DNA of 64,000 nucleotides from assembly GCA_900466575.1 (NCBI GenBank), contig UBMP01000012.1, forward strand, positions 294,442-358,441, in the 5' to 3' direction. How positions within the stretch are numbered: the first letter of the stretch is position 1; each line of letters begins with the position of its first letter. Below the pieces are notes generated by a model. It ran no database searches. It saw only the letters and a list, made by a program, of their open reading frames with translations, and was not told where the DNA came from. Source of the stretch: Hyphomicrobiales bacterium (GTDB lineage Bacteria; Pseudomonadota; Alphaproteobacteria; Rhizobiales; Rhizobiaceae). Below, one piece after another: positions 36,586 to 46,743 of the stretch. Position numbers and translations under genes: made by a program.

Positions 36586-38364
36586 TCAGTCCTGCTCTTC
36601 GCGCTTGCGCGGCTTGACCAGCGGTTCGGGACTGACGGGACGCTTGAAGTAAACCAGGTCCCGGCCGGCCGTGATTCCCTCGGAAGCCTGCAGCGCCAGA
36701 CGGGCATAATCGCGCTCGCGGGTTTCGTCTGCCAGTTCCACTGCCGACGTTTCATCGACGCCCAACCCTTCCAGCGTTTTCGCGCCGAATTTCAGACCCC
36801 CCTCGAAAGTCTCGCGCTCGCCGTAGTCGATACCGCGGGCCTGGAGCGAGAGAAGATGCACCCGGTCATAGGCGCGCACGAAGAGCCGGGTCTGCGGAAA
36901 CTCGTCGAGAACGAGATCGACGATCTTGTCGGTGATTTCCATCTTCTGCGTGCAGACCGCGACGATTTTTGCCCGTTCCACGCCGGCAGAGCGCAGCACG
37001 TCCTTGCGGGTGCCGTCGCCGAAATAGATGCGGAAGCCGAAATTCGCGGCCTGGCGGATACGGTCGGCGGAGTGGTCGATGATCGTCACGTCGCGGCCGC
37101 TGGCCAGCAGCACCTGGGCCGCGACCTGTCCGAAGCGCGAGAAACCGATGATCAGGACATCCGAGCCCGCGCCCTCGAAATCCTCGTCCAGTTCCTCGAC
37201 CGGTCCATCCTTGAGGAGGAATGGAACGAGCGCCACGCCAAGGGGCGTCGCCGCCATGGTCAGCGTCACGGTCGCAATCAGCAGCGATGCCGTTGAGGCC
37301 GGAAACAGGAAGGCGGCCGTGGCAGCTGAAAAGAGTACGAAGCCGAATTCACCGCCCTGTTGCAGAAGGCCGCCGATCTTCACCGCGTCGTTATGCGACG
37401 AACCGGTGATGCGACAGGCCGCATAGATCGTCGCTGCCTTGACGATCATGACCGCCGGAACGGCCAGCAGGACGAGGAGCCAGTTCTGCTCGATCACCTG
37501 CAGATCGAGCGACATGCCGACCGCCATGAAGAACAGGCCGAGCAGAATGCCGCGGAACGGCTCGATGTCGGCCTCCAGCTCATGCCGGAAGGTCGATTCC
37601 GACAGCATCACGCCGGCAAGGAAGGAGCCCATGGCCATGGAAAGCCCCGCAAGCTCGACCGTGACGGCCGCCGCCATCACGACGAAAAGGGCGGCCGCGA
37701 TCATGGCCTCTCTTGCCCCGGTGCGGGCGATCACCTGAAAAAGCGGGTTGAGTAGATAGCGTCCCGCCGCCAGAACCGCGATGATCACGCCGATGGCGAT
37801 GGCGAAGTTCTGCAAGCGGTCGGGTGCTGCCACATCGTCCTGCTGGCGGGCCAGAAGCGGGATCAGCGCCAGCAGCGGCACGATGGCGAGGTCCTGGAAG
37901 AGCAGCAGCGAAAACGTCCGCTGGCCATGCTTCGTTGATCGGTCGCCGTTGTCCTCCAGAATCTGAAGCGCAAAAGCCGTCGAGGAGAGCGCGAGTCCGA
38001 AGCCGGCAATAAGCGCACCCTGCCAGTCGAGAAGGCCTGTCAAGAAGCAGATCGCCGAGAGTACGGCGCCGCTGAGGCCCACCTGCAGCGTTCCCAGCCC
38101 GAAAATATCCTTCCGCATCTGCCAGAGCCGCGAGGGCTTCAGCTCAAGTCCGATGACGAAGAGCAGAAAGACGACGCCGAGTTCGGCAACACCCAGGATA
38201 TCCTCCGCCCCGCGAATGAGATGCATGACCGGCCCGATCACCACGCCGGCGGCCAGGTAGCCGAGAACGGTTCCGAGACCAAGTTTCTTGAAAATCGGCG
38301 AAGCAACAACCGCGCCTCCCAGCAGAATCAGTGCTTCCTCGAACAGGCTGTGGGCGTTCGTCAT
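36586..38364 (-). CDS. CPA2-family monovalent cation/proton antiporter (Kef-like)
   Basis: A 592-residue antiporter. An N-terminal Na+/H+ exchanger domain of about 12 membrane segments covers residues 1-385, with segments such as LGVVFLLFVIGLELKP and LFQDLAIVPLLALIPL. A TrkA-N (RCK) nucleotide-binding domain follows, with VLIIGFSRFGQVAAQVLL (GxGxxG-like) and IIDHSADRIRQAANFG. A polar tail ends the protein. This layout fits KefB/KefC-like glutathione-gated K+ efflux systems. No KefF/G subunit is adjacent, so gating is unknown. It converges on the patatin gene with 12 bases between. Confidence 0.92.
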   Translation of the reverse strand: MTNAHSLFEEALILLGGAVVASPIFKKLGLGTVLGYLAAGVVIGPVMHLIRGAEDILGVAELGVVFLLFVIGLELKPSRLWQMRKDIFGLGTLQVGLSGAVLSAICFLTGLLDWQGALIAGFGLALSSTAFALQILEDNGDRSTKHGQRTFSLLLFQDLAIVPLLALIPLLARQQDDVAAPDRLQNFAIAIGVIIAVLAAGRYLLNPLFQVIARTGAREAMIAAALFVVMAAAVTVELAGLSMAMGSFLAGVMLSESTFRHELEADIEPFRGILLGLFFMAVGMSLDLQVIEQNWLLVLLAVPAVMIVKAATIYAACRITGSSHNDAVKIGGLLQQGGEFGFVLFSAATAAFLFPASTASLLIATVTLTMAATPLGVALVPFLLKDGPVEELDEDFEGAGSDVLIIGFSRFGQVAAQVLLASGRDVTIIDHSADRIRQAANFGFRIYFGDGTRKDVLRSAGVERAKIVAVCTQKMEITDKIVDLVLDEFPQTRLFVRAYDRVHLLSLQARGIDYGERETFEGGLKFGAKTLEGLGVDETSAVELADETRERDYARLALQASEGITAGRDLVYFKRPVSPEPLVKPRKREEQD

Positions 38365-38477
38365 GGCATTCCTACATCGGACAGACGTGAAAAGGGTCGG
38401 AAAGAGCGAATCGACATCAGATGGGCTTGATGCATCAGGTAGGGAACAATAAATGGACCTGAAAGAAAGGACAAATC

Positions 38478-39824
38478 ATGTCATCGACGTCCGATTCGGA
38501 AAATCTCCTTTCCCGCGCTTCAGAGCTGATTGATCTCGCCCGTGCCGCCGGTGCCGACAAGGCGGACGCGGTGGTGATGCGCTCGCGCTCCTCCTCCGTC
38601 TCCGTGCGCCTCGGCAAGGTCGAAGGCACGGAATCGTCAGAGAGCGACGACTTCTCCCTGCGCGTCTTCGTCGGCCAGAAGGTGGCGACCGTCTCCGCCA
38701 ATCCGGGCTTCGACCTGAAGGCGTTGGCCGAGCGCGCGGTCGCCATGGCCAAGGTGTCGCCCGAAGACAAATTCGCCTGCCTTGCCGACGAGAAGGATCT
38801 CGCGCGCACCTTCCCCGATCTCGATCTGTTTGATGCGACCGAAGTCACCGCCGCCGACCTCACGGAAAAGGCGCTGGCCGCTGAGGCCGCAGCGATGGCC
38901 GTCAAGGGCGTCAGTAATTCTGTCGGCGCTGGCGCCTCCGCCGGCATGGGCGGCCTGGTGCTCGCGACCTCGCATGGTTTTTCCGGCGCCTATAAGGCCA
39001 GCCGCTTCGGCTTTTCGGTCAGCGTGATTGCCGGCGAAGGCACCGGCATGGAGCGCGATTACGACTATTCGAGCGAACTTTTCTACGATGAACTCGAAGA
39101 CCCGTCCGAAGTCGGCCGCCGCGCTGGCGAACGGGCGGTGAAGCGTCTCAATCCGCGTCAGGTCCCGACCGCAAAGGGTCTGACCGTCATTTTCGATCCG
39201 CGCGTTTCGCGCGGCATTGCCGGTCATATCGCCGGTGCGATTAACGGCGCCTCCGTTGCCCGCAAGACGTCCTTCCTGCGCGACCGCATGGGCAAGCAGG
39301 TCCTCAAGGCCGGCCTCTCCGTCACCGACGATCCGCTGATCGTGCGCGGTTCCTCCTCGCGTCCCTTCGATGGCGAAGGCGTCACGGGCGAGAAGCTGAC
39401 GATGATCGAGGACGGCGTGCTCAAGCACTGGTTCCTCTCCACCTCGACCGGCCGCGAACTCGGTCTGCCGACCAACGGACGCGGCGTGCGCGGCGGCTCC
39501 AGCGTGACGCCGGCCCCGACGAATTTCGCGCTTGAGCCGGGCGATATCTCGCCGGAAGATCTCATTCGTTCGATCGGCACGGGCTTCTACGTCACCGAAG
39601 TCATCGGTCAGGGTGTCAACATGATCACCGGCGAATATAGTCGTGGCGCATCCGGCTTCTGGATCGAGAATGGCGAATTGACCTTCCCGGTCTCGGAAGT
39701 CACGATCGCCTCGAACCTGAAGGACATGTTCATGGCGCTGACGCCGGCGAGCGACATCGATCGCAGCTACGGCACGGCCGCACCGACGATCGCCATCGAG
39801 AACATGACGTTGGCGGGCAAGTAA
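38478..39824 (+). CDS. pmbA: TldD/PmbA-family metalloprotease-like protein
   Basis: A 448-residue PmbA (TldE)-type protein, whose TldD partner cleaves peptides such as microcin precursors. It opens with a Ser-rich short leader and a RASELIDLARAAGADKADAV helix; typical family segments are DFSLRVFVGQKVATVSAN, ERDYDYSSELFYDELEDP and GFWIENGELTFPVSEVTIA. TldE lacks the zinc site of TldD, and none is obvious here. A cognate tldD gene is not in the window. AAAGGA precedes the ATG. Confidence 0.92.
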   Translation: MSSTSDSENLLSRASELIDLARAAGADKADAVVMRSRSSSVSVRLGKVEGTESSESDDFSLRVFVGQKVATVSANPGFDLKALAERAVAMAKVSPEDKFACLADEKDLARTFPDLDLFDATEVTAADLTEKALAAEAAAMAVKGVSNSVGAGASAGMGGLVLATSHGFSGAYKASRFGFSVSVIAGEGTGMERDYDYSSELFYDELEDPSEVGRRAGERAVKRLNPRQVPTAKGLTVIFDPRVSRGIAGHIAGAINGASVARKTSFLRDRMGKQVLKAGLSVTDDPLIVRGSSSRPFDGEGVTGEKLTMIEDGVLKHWFLSTSTGRELGLPTNGRGVRGGSSVTPAPTNFALEPGDISPEDLIRSIGTGFYVTEVIGQGVNMITGEYSRGASGFWIENGELTFPVSEVTIASNLKDMFMALTPASDIDRSYGTAAPTIAIENMTLAGK

Positions 39825-39826
39825 GA

Positions 39827-39870
39827 GCAATTCCCGCGAAAGTGGATGCCGGTTTCGCGTCCGGAATTGC
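39827..39870. repeat. Small nested-dyad intergenic repeat
   Basis: GCAATTCC and GGAATTGC are the outer arms, and CGCGAAA and TTTCGCG are inner arms, separated by 11 bases. It lies between pmbA and a CysQ-like gene. Such nested dyads with GGAATTGC ends look like a scattered rhizobial repeat; copy number must be checked genome-wide. Confidence 0.55.
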
Positions 39871-39894
39871 GGTGAAACTAAGGGACGGCAGAAG

Positions 39895-40698
39895 ATGGCG
39901 GAGAGCGGCGCGGGTCAGTGGGACGACGATCTCGATCTGCTCGTCTCTGCCGCGACCGAGGCCGGCGAGGCCGCCATGGGCTATTTCCGCAATTCGCCCG
40001 AAACCTGGTGGAAGAACGAGGGCCGCTCGCCCGTCACGGCCGCCGACTACGCCGCCAACGATATCCTGATCGACCGCCTGCGTCTCGCGCGGCCGTCCTA
40101 CGGCTGGCTGTCGGAGGAGACCGAAGATGACGGAGCGCGGCTCGGCTTCGAAACGCTTTTTGTGATTGATCCCATCGACGGCACGCGCGCCTTCATGAAC
40201 GGGCTTTCCACCTGGTGCGTGAGTGCCGCCGTCGTTCACCGCGGACGTCCTGTCGCCGGCGTTCTGGTCGCCCCGGCACTGGGCGAGACCTTCACCGCCG
40301 CCTTGGATGGCGTGGCACTGAAAAACGGCTTTCCGATTTCGGTCCGCGCACCTGCCGAGGCCATTTCGATCGCCGCACCGGCCGAAGCCTTTCGGCGGCT
40401 GAAGCCGGATTATCTGGCCCGCGCGCGTCGCGTCGAGCATATCCCGTCGCTCGCCTACCGGCTTGCCATGATCGCCGATGGACGCCTTGACGCGACCCTT
40501 GTCTATCCCCACTCGCATGACTGGGATCTGGCGGCCGCCGAACTCATTCTGGAGCGCGCCGGCGGTCGGCTTTCCAGCCTGGACGGGCGCGTTCTCGGCT
40601 ATAACGGCGTGGCGGTGTCGCACCCGGCGCTCTGCGCAGCGCATGAAACGGCGCTTCGGGCGTTAACGAGCGCTGCACAAGCCGCTTTCAGCCATTGA
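39895..40698 (+). CDS. 3'(2'),5'-bisphosphate nucleotidase CysQ-like / inositol monophosphatase family
   Basis: A 267-residue Mg-dependent phosphatase. Metal-binding motifs are seen as SEETEDD, DPIDGTRAFMNG and HDWDLAAAELILERAGG. SPVTAADYAANDILIDRL is the usual N-terminal lobe segment. It could hydrolyse PAP (CysQ) or inositol phosphates; the order does not decide. It starts 70 bases after pmbA, separated from it by a small repeat. Confidence 0.9.
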   Translation: MAESGAGQWDDDLDLLVSAATEAGEAAMGYFRNSPETWWKNEGRSPVTAADYAANDILIDRLRLARPSYGWLSEETEDDGARLGFETLFVIDPIDGTRAFMNGLSTWCVSAAVVHRGRPVAGVLVAPALGETFTAALDGVALKNGFPISVRAPAEAISIAAPAEAFRRLKPDYLARARRVEHIPSLAYRLAMIADGRLDATLVYPHSHDWDLAAAELILERAGGRLSSLDGRVLGYNGVAVSHPALCAAHETALRALTSAAQAAFSH

Positions 40699-40770
40699 CC
40701 TTTGCCGCCAAATTTAGCAAACCGCTTACCCGGAGGAACCTGTGCAACAGGACCAATCCAAGGAGACATC

Positions 40771-41010
40771 ATGTCTGAAGAAACAGGCGGTAAGCAGCTC
40801 CTTCACCTCGTCTTTGGCGGCGAACTGAAGGACCTCGGCGAAATGCAATTTCGGAATCTCAAGGAACTCGACATCGTCGGCATCTTCCCTGATTACCAGT
40901 CTGCGCTCATCGCGTGGCGCGGCAAGGCGCAGTCGACGGTGGACAATGCGCACATGCGCTACTTCATCGTCCACATGCACCGGCTGCTCGATCCGGCGCA
41001 CAAGGACTGA
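40771..41010 (+). CDS. DUF4170-like small protein
   Basis: A 79-residue soluble protein of the alphaproteobacterial DUF4170 family. The ATG at 40771 has AAGGAG a few bases upstream; an upstream start at 40702 is unlikely. It reads SEETGGKQLLHLVFGGELKD and continues with IFPDYQSALIAWRGKAQ and a C-terminal YFIVHMHRLLDP. The gene precedes waaA in Rhizobiales, which suggests an undefined link to lipopolysaccharide synthesis. Confidence 0.88.
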   Translation: MSEETGGKQLLHLVFGGELKDLGEMQFRNLKELDIVGIFPDYQSALIAWRGKAQSTVDNAHMRYFIVHMHRLLDPAHKD

Positions 41011-41133
41011 TCACCGCGCAACGGCTCGTGCCATGAATTCGACAAGGATTGGCGCTTAGCGGCGATCCTTGGGCCTTTGTCTTACCGACATCGGCTCACA
41101 CCAGCCGAAGGCCCTCGGACAGGAAGGACCAGG

Positions 41134-42438
41134 ATGCCAAATACGATGGCGCGTTTCGCACTGTCCGCCTATAAGTGGGCGGGGTTCGCGCTTTTTCCGC
41201 TTTTGACGCCTTATCTCGCGGTCCGTTCGGCCAAGGGCAAGGAAGACGCCGCGCGCCGCCGCGAGCGCTTCGGCCATCCCGGTCGGGACCGTCCGGCTGG
41301 CCCGCTTGTCTGGTTTCATGCGGCAAGTGTCGGCGAGACCACGGCTGTCATCCCCCTCATCCGCGAAGTGCGCAAGCGCGACATCCATGTGGTGCTGACC
41401 ACGGGGACGGTGACATCCGCCAAGGTCGCAAGGGAACGGCTCGACGAGAGCGTCATCCACCAGTTCGTGCCGCTCGACATCAAGCCCGCCGTTGGCCGCT
41501 TCCTCGACTATTGGAAGCCTGACCTTGCCATCATCGCGGAATCGGAAATCTGGCCGGTCACGCTGATGGAACTGGGCGAACGCCACATCCCTCAGATTCT
41601 CGTCAATGGACGCCTTTCCGATCGTTCCTTCGCCCGCTGGCGACGCTATTCGGGCCTGGCGGAAGAGATCTTCCGGAACCTGGCGCTTGTCATCGCACAG
41701 TCGGAGGCCGACGCTGCGAAATATACCGAACTCGGCGCACTGCCCGTGACGGTATCGGGCAACCTCAAGGTGGACAACGACTCGCTGCCTTTCGAGGCTG
41801 AGGCGCTGGCGCGCTACAAGAGCCAGATCGGTCCCCGCAAGACGTGGGCCGCCATCTCCACCTTCGACAAGGAAGAGGCGGCCGCCGGTCGCGTGCACCA
41901 GCGCCTGAAGGCGGCCAACGGCCTGCTGACGATCATCGTGCCCCGCCATCCCGAGCGCGCCGACGAGATCGAGAAGGAACTGAACGAACAGGGCCTGAAA
42001 GTCGCCCGCCGCACCCGCAAGGACCCGATCACGTCCGATACGGATATCCTCCTCGGCGATACGATCGGCGAAATGGGGCTTTATCTGCGCCTTACCGAAA
42101 TCGCCTTTGTCGGCCGCTCGCTCTATGCCGAAGGCGGGCAGAACCCGATGGAGCCGGCCGCGATTGGCTGCGCGGTTCTGTCCGGCGGCAATGTCCAGAA
42201 CTTCCGCGACAGCTATCAGCGCCTTGCCGCCAATGGCAGCGCCAAGATTGTCCGCGACGAGGATATCCTGGCGAAGGGCGTGCACTATTTGATGAACAAT
42301 GACGCCGTCCGCCGCACCATGATTGAAGCCGGATTTGATACGGTGCAGGGCATGCGGGGGGCGCTGACCGCGACGATGAAGAACCTCGAACCCTATATCA
42401 GCCCGCTCGCCATGAAGGCGCGGCTGGATTCGAAGTGA
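41134..42438 (+). CDS. waaA: 3-deoxy-D-manno-octulosonic acid transferase WaaA
   Basis: Transfers Kdo from CMP-Kdo to lipid A precursor at the inner membrane, 434 residues. The ATG at 41134 has AGGAAGGAC upstream. It shows the GT30 family N-terminal helix (YKWAGFALFPLLTPYLAVRS), WFHAASVGETTAVIPLIR, FVPLDIKPAVGRFLDYW and ESEIWP. The C-terminal GT-B half includes IIVPRHPERADEI and GGQNPMEPAA. The start and length match the family. It lies with DUF4170, a HAD phosphatase and lpxK. Confidence 0.94.
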   Translation: MPNTMARFALSAYKWAGFALFPLLTPYLAVRSAKGKEDAARRRERFGHPGRDRPAGPLVWFHAASVGETTAVIPLIREVRKRDIHVVLTTGTVTSAKVARERLDESVIHQFVPLDIKPAVGRFLDYWKPDLAIIAESEIWPVTLMELGERHIPQILVNGRLSDRSFARWRRYSGLAEEIFRNLALVIAQSEADAAKYTELGALPVTVSGNLKVDNDSLPFEAEALARYKSQIGPRKTWAAISTFDKEEAAAGRVHQRLKAANGLLTIIVPRHPERADEIEKELNEQGLKVARRTRKDPITSDTDILLGDTIGEMGLYLRLTEIAFVGRSLYAEGGQNPMEPAAIGCAVLSGGNVQNFRDSYQRLAANGSAKIVRDEDILAKGVHYLMNNDAVRRTMIEAGFDTVQGMRGALTATMKNLEPYISPLAMKARLDSK

Positions 42439-42451
42439 GGTCGCGGATCCC

Positions 42452-43144
42452 ATGGCCATTGGCGGCATTCTCTTCGACAAGGACGGCACGCTGATCGACT
42501 ACTTCAAGAGCTGGTCGCCGGTGAACCGGAAGCTCGCGCTCCTCGCGGCCGAGGGCGACCAGGCGCTGGCCAACCATCTCCTGCGCGCGACCGGCATGGA
42601 CCCCGAGACCGGCCATGTCGAGGCCGATAGCCTGCTTGCGGCCGGCAACACGGAAGAGATTGCCGAGGGTCTCGTCGCCGCCGGTGCCAAGCTCTCTGCC
42701 CGACAGTTGGTGGAAGACCTCGACTGGCTCTTCGCCGAGGCGGCGCAGAATGCCGTGCCCGTGACCGATCTGGAAGACTTCTTCGGCCGGCTGAAGGCAC
42801 GCGGCCTGAAGCTGGGCGTCGCCTCGAGCGACAACGAGGTATCGATCCGTCGCACCGCCGAGCGCTTCGGTTTCATCGCCTATCTCGACTACATCGCCGG
42901 CTATGACAGCGGCTATGGCTGCAAGCCCGAACCGGGCATGGTCTGGGGCTTTGCCGAGGTGGCGGGCCTGCAGCATGCCGAGATCCTCGTCGTCGGCGAT
43001 AACAGCCATGACATGATGATGGGCCGCAATGCGGGCGCAGGCATGACGATCGGCGTACTGACCGGGACGGGCACGCGCGAGAGCCTGGGGCCGCTTTCCG
43101 ATTACTGCCTGAACGACATCACTGAAATCGAAACGATCATCTGA
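42452..43144 (+). CDS. HAD-superfamily phosphatase
   Basis: A 230-residue HAD hydrolase. Motif I is GGILFDKDGTLID at about 4-16. Motif II is LGVASSDNE, the Lys in the KPEPGM segment serves as motif III, and motif IV is VVGDNSHDMMMGRNAG. It is phosphoglycolate phosphatase-like. Sitting between waaA and lpxK with short gaps, it may act on a lipid A or Kdo phosphate intermediate (as KdsC does), but that is inference; the sequence does not look like typical KdsC. Confidence 0.88.
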   Translation: MAIGGILFDKDGTLIDYFKSWSPVNRKLALLAAEGDQALANHLLRATGMDPETGHVEADSLLAAGNTEEIAEGLVAAGAKLSARQLVEDLDWLFAEAAQNAVPVTDLEDFFGRLKARGLKLGVASSDNEVSIRRTAERFGFIAYLDYIAGYDSGYGCKPEPGMVWGFAEVAGLQHAEILVVGDNSHDMMMGRNAGAGMTIGVLTGTGTRESLGPLSDYCLNDITEIETII

Positions 43145-43218
43145 GACGCGGACCTTGCCAATCTGCGGGAATCGCGGTTTTGGTGGAGGGATCGGCAAAC
43201 GCGGGGGAGAGAGCGACC

Positions 43219-44250
43219 ATGGTTTCCGAATCCCCGCCTTTCTGGTGGACGAAAATCGGTTGGCAGGCGGCGCTGCTTTCACCGGCAAGCCTCATCTATG
43301 GCGCGATTGCCGGCCGGAACATGCGACGGGCGCGGCGTGCGCCGGTCGATTGCCCGGTCATCTGCGTCGGCAACTTCACCGTCGGCGGGGCTGGCAAGAC
43401 GCCCACAGCCATCGCGCTCGCCAGGGCCGCCACGGCGCTGGGCCACAAGCCCGGCCTGCTGAGCCGCGGCTATTCCGGGCTCATCTCCAGGCCGACCGTC
43501 GTCGATCCGCATCACCATCGCGCCGTCGATGTCGGCGACGAACCGTTGTTGCTCGCCCGCGCCGGCCTGACAGTGGTGGCCCGCAACCGGCTGGAAGGTG
43601 CGAAAAAGCTGATCGCCGAGGGCGCTGACGTCATCATCATGGACGATGGATTCCAGAGCGCCCGCATCGCCATCGACTATGCCCTCGTCGTTGTGGACGG
43701 ACAACGCGGCATCGGCAACGGCCTCGTCGTTCCCTCGGGCCCGGTCCGCGCTCCGCTGAAGGAGCAAATGCGTCATGTCACGTCATTGCTTGCCGTCTCC
43801 GGCGGCCCGGCGGCCGATCCCTTCATCCGCCGCATGGCGCGTGCCGGCAGGCAGGTTCTGGAGGCCGCGGTTGCGCCGGTGAACGGGCAGGCGTTCGCCG
43901 GCAAGCGCGTCTTCGCCTTTGCCGGCATTGCCGATCCGACGAAATTCTACAAGAGCCTCGCCGATGTCGGGGCTGAAGTCGTGGCCACCCGCTCGTTCCC
44001 CGATCACCATCACTTTGCCGAGGATGAAATCCGGGCGCTGGTCGAAGACGCGGAGCGCGACGGGTTGATGCTGGTGACAACCGCCAAGGATCATGCGCGC
44101 CTGTCAGGCCATCACGGTGGGCATGTCGAGGATTTCGGCGTGCTGGATGTGGAGATGGTGTTCGACGATCCCACCGCCCCGGCTCTGATTGTGGAGCAGG
44201 CTTTCACCAATTTCCGAAAGCGCAAGTTCTCTGTGAGAAGGCCGAAGTAA
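43219..44250 (+). CDS. lpxK: Tetraacyldisaccharide 4'-kinase LpxK
   Basis: Phosphorylates the lipid A disaccharide at the 4' position, 343 residues, at the inner membrane. The ATG at 43219 follows GGGGGAGAGAG. An N-terminal membrane-associated helix (WQAALLSPASLIYGAIAG) is followed by the P-loop GNFTVGGAGKTPTAIAL near 51-67. A Walker B-like IIMDDGFQS and LSRGYSG follow. Typical family markers TSFPDHHHFAEDE-like HHHF and TTAKDHARL are present. Last gene of the lipid A run. Confidence 0.93.
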   Translation: MVSESPPFWWTKIGWQAALLSPASLIYGAIAGRNMRRARRAPVDCPVICVGNFTVGGAGKTPTAIALARAATALGHKPGLLSRGYSGLISRPTVVDPHHHRAVDVGDEPLLLARAGLTVVARNRLEGAKKLIAEGADVIIMDDGFQSARIAIDYALVVVDGQRGIGNGLVVPSGPVRAPLKEQMRHVTSLLAVSGGPAADPFIRRMARAGRQVLEAAVAPVNGQAFAGKRVFAFAGIADPTKFYKSLADVGAEVVATRSFPDHHHFAEDEIRALVEDAERDGLMLVTTAKDHARLSGHHGGHVEDFGVLDVEMVFDDPTAPALIVEQAFTNFRKRKFSVRRPK

Positions 44251-44252
44251 TT

Positions 44253-44483
44253 TCAGCGATGCTGGTTGGGAAGCGCGCCGGCCCGCTTTTCCGCCTCGAG
44301 CGAGGAGGCTGCATCGCAATAGGCTTCCTGGCGGGCAACGCTCCAGTATTTCATCTCGTCGATCGGGATATGTTTGCCGGTGATCGCGCAGATTACGTAG
44401 GAGCCGGGCGACAGAATCTGGAAATCGCCGTCCAGAAAGCGGATGCGCGCCTCGCGCCCACCGGGTCCTTCAAAACGGTTCAT
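44253..44483 (-). CDS. DUF2093-like small protein
   Basis: A 76-residue protein of the alphaproteobacterial DUF2093 family, function unknown. The ATG at 44483 has AGGAG upstream and reads NRFEGPGGREARIRFLDGD. Typical segments are GSYVICAITGKHIPIDEM and YWSVARQEAYCDA. It converges on lpxK with only 2 bases between the stops, and lies downstream of mutL on the same strand. Confidence 0.88.
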   Translation of the reverse strand: MNRFEGPGGREARIRFLDGDFQILSPGSYVICAITGKHIPIDEMKYWSVARQEAYCDAASSLEAEKRAGALPNQHR

Positions 44484-44575
44484 CCGCTGTCTCCTGAATA
44501 GTTTGCCAAGAATGCTTCGCCCACGCATCGTTTCGCCTTACCAGACTTGGCGGGGACGAACAATCGCCACAGGCT

Positions 44576-46414
44576 TCAGCTTCTGCCGAACAAGCGTTCG
44601 ATGTCGGAAAGCTTCAACTCTATATAGGTTGGCCGCCCGTGATTGCACTGGCCAGAACCGGGTGTGGCCTCCATCTGGCGAAGTAGCGCATTCATCTCTT
44701 CCGGCCGGAGCCGTCTGCCGGACCGCACTGACCCATGGCAGGACAGTGTGGCCGCCAGATGATCGAGCTTCGATGCGAGAGTGTCGGCCGTATCCCACTC
44801 GGCAATTTCGTCGGCCAGTTGCCGGATCAGCCCGTTCGCATCGATTTCACCCAGCATCGCCGGCGTCTCGCGAACGGCAATAGCGCCGGGACCGAAACGT
44901 TCATAGGCGAGGCCGAAATTGTCCAGCGCTTGCGCGTGCTGCATCAGTCGGTCGCAATCTTCCTCCGGGAGGTCGACGATCTCCGGGATCAGCAGAGCCT
45001 GAGACGGGATGCGCCGTGACCGCATCGCCTCGCGCATGGCCTCGAAGACAAGCCGTTCATGCGCGGCATGCTGGTCGACAATGACGAGCCCGTCGTCGGT
45101 CTGAGCGACGATATAGTTCTCATGCACCTGCGCGCGCGCCGCACCCAGGTGAAACCCGGCAGCGGTAGGCTGGGCCTGCGGGGCAGGGGAGGGCTCGCGT
45201 TCCGGCTCCGCGGTCCGCGCCGAGGGCGCCGCAAAGGCATCGAAGCCTGCCTGTCGCGCTTCCGCGAAACCGCCCGGCTGTTCTTCGCGCAAGGGTCGGA
45301 ACGGCGAGTTCTGTGGGGACCAGGAGGCGTTGGGTGCGCGGTACGCTGCGCTGCCGCTGAATCCGCCGCCATGGCCGGCGGGGCGGAAGGCCTGCATCAT
45401 GGCGGCTGCTCCGGTTGTCGAGGCACGAGCGCCGTCGCGCTGCAGCGCCTCGCGGATGGCGCCGATGAGCAGTCCGCGCACAAGTCCGGGATCGCGGAAG
45501 CGCACATCGGATTTCGCCGGATGGACGTTGACGTCCACGAGTGCCGGATCGAGCGTCAGCCAGAGCACTGCGACAGGATGTCGACCCGAAGGCACTGTTT
45601 CGGCATAGGCTGCCCGCAGGGCCGACAGCAGCTGCCGGTCCTGCACCGGGCGGCCATTCACGAAGAGATATTGATGTGCGCTGTTGCCCCGGTTGAACGT
45701 CGGCAGACCCGCAAAGCCGGAAAGTGTCACATCCTCCCGTTCCGCGTCGATCTCGATCGCATTGTCCTTGAATTCGCGCCCGAGAACCTGCGCGATGCGC
45801 GTCAACCGGTCGTCGCCGGCTCCCGCAAATTCAAGAGTCGTCCGGTCTTGGCCCGAGAGCGTAAAGCGGATGCCTGGAAAAGCGATCGCCATCCGCTTGA
45901 CGACTTCCGTCACGGCGGCAGCTTCCGCCTTCTCGGTCTTGAGGAACTTCAGCCGTGCGGGCGTGGCGAAGAACAGGTCGCGCACTTCGACAACCGTTCC
46001 CTTGTTCGCACCCGCAGGGCGGACGGGCTCGACCTTGCCGCCGGTGATGCGGATTTCGGATCCTGCATCCGCGCCATCCGTCCGGCTGGTGATCTGCACG
46101 CGTGCCACGGACCCGATGGACGGGAGTGCCTCGCCCCGAAAGCCGAGCGTTCGGATATCCTCAAGCCCGCTGTCAATCTTGGACGTGCAATGCCGCCGGA
46201 CGGCCAGTTCAAGGTCGGCAGGTCCCATGCCGCAGCCGTTGTCGATGATGCGCAGGAGGCTCTTGCCGCCGCCGGCCGTCGCGATCTCGATGCGCGATGC
46301 GCCGGCGTCGATGGCGTTTTCGATCAGTTCCTTGGCGGCGCTCGCCGGACGTTCGATCACCTCGCCGGCGGCGATCTGGTTGATGAGCGTCTCGGGAAGC
46401 TGTCGGATTGCCAT
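44576..46414 (-). CDS. mutL: DNA mismatch repair protein MutL
   Basis: Mismatch repair ATPase/endonuclease, 612 residues. The ATG at 46414 ([20 protein letters not shown]) matches the family start, while an upstream frame start adds a non-homologous leader. GHKL ATPase motifs are [16 protein letters not shown] and [10 protein letters not shown]. The disordered linker covers roughly 330-420. The C-terminal domain has the metal-binding endonuclease motif [12 protein letters not shown], so it is a nicking MutL, as expected where MutH is absent. Confidence 0.95.
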   Translation of the reverse strand: MAIRQLPETLINQIAAGEVIERPASAAKELIENAIDAGASRIEIATAGGGKSLLRIIDNGCGMGPADLELAVRRHCTSKIDSGLEDIRTLGFRGEALPSIGSVARVQITSRTDGADAGSEIRITGGKVEPVRPAGANKGTVVEVRDLFFATPARLKFLKTEKAEAAAVTEVVKRMAIAFPGIRFTLSGQDRTTLEFAGAGDDRLTRIAQVLGREFKDNAIEIDAEREDVTLSGFAGLPTFNRGNSAHQYLFVNGRPVQDRQLLSALRAAYAETVPSGRHPVAVLWLTLDPALVDVNVHPAKSDVRFRDPGLVRGLLIGAIREALQRDGARASTTGAAAMMQAFRPAGHGGGFSGSAAYRAPNASWSPQNSPFRPLREEQPGGFAEARQAGFDAFAAPSARTAEPEREPSPAPQAQPTAAGFHLGAARAQVHENYIVAQTDDGLVIVDQHAAHERLVFEAMREAMRSRRIPSQALLIPEIVDLPEEDCDRLMQHAQALDNFGLAYERFGPGAIAVRETPAMLGEIDANGLIRQLADEIAEWDTADTLASKLDHLAATLSCHGSVRSGRRLRPEEMNALLRQMEATPGSGQCNHGRPTYIELKLSDIERLFGRS

Positions 46415-46743
46415 GGGTCGAGGGGAATCGCCGGTGGATATTGGAAACGTTGCCTGCTCATATCGCAAAACCGCGCCAGTCCAAAGCAGCAAGCGCATGG
46501 TATGGCCGACTTAATTTCGGGCCAGTCGATTTATGGCCGTACTTATTAAACCGTCTTTAAGGACTTGCTGCCATCGTCCTATCCCATTGGAATGAGCGCG
46601 TGTTTCCCCCTTTATGGGTGGGTATCTGTACATCGTTGCCGGACGAGTACCTCAGGATGCCCGCGATGAAAACGCTCCAATCGCACCCGGCATGATCAGG
46701 GAAAAGTCCAGTCAATGCCTGCATGCGGGTATAGAGGTCCTTT
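46415..46743. other. Spacer between mutL and the PAS/receiver gene
   Basis: No coding signal. It holds the promoter regions of two divergent genes. An 11-base direct repeat, CCTTTATGGGT, occurs at 46609-46619 and again at 46739-46749, where it spans the start codon of the next gene. The reason for the repeat is unknown. Confidence 0.5.

Noticed and set aside
45059..46549. 496-codon open frame on the plus strand
   Set aside because: Antisense of mutL; His- and Arg-rich with no fold.
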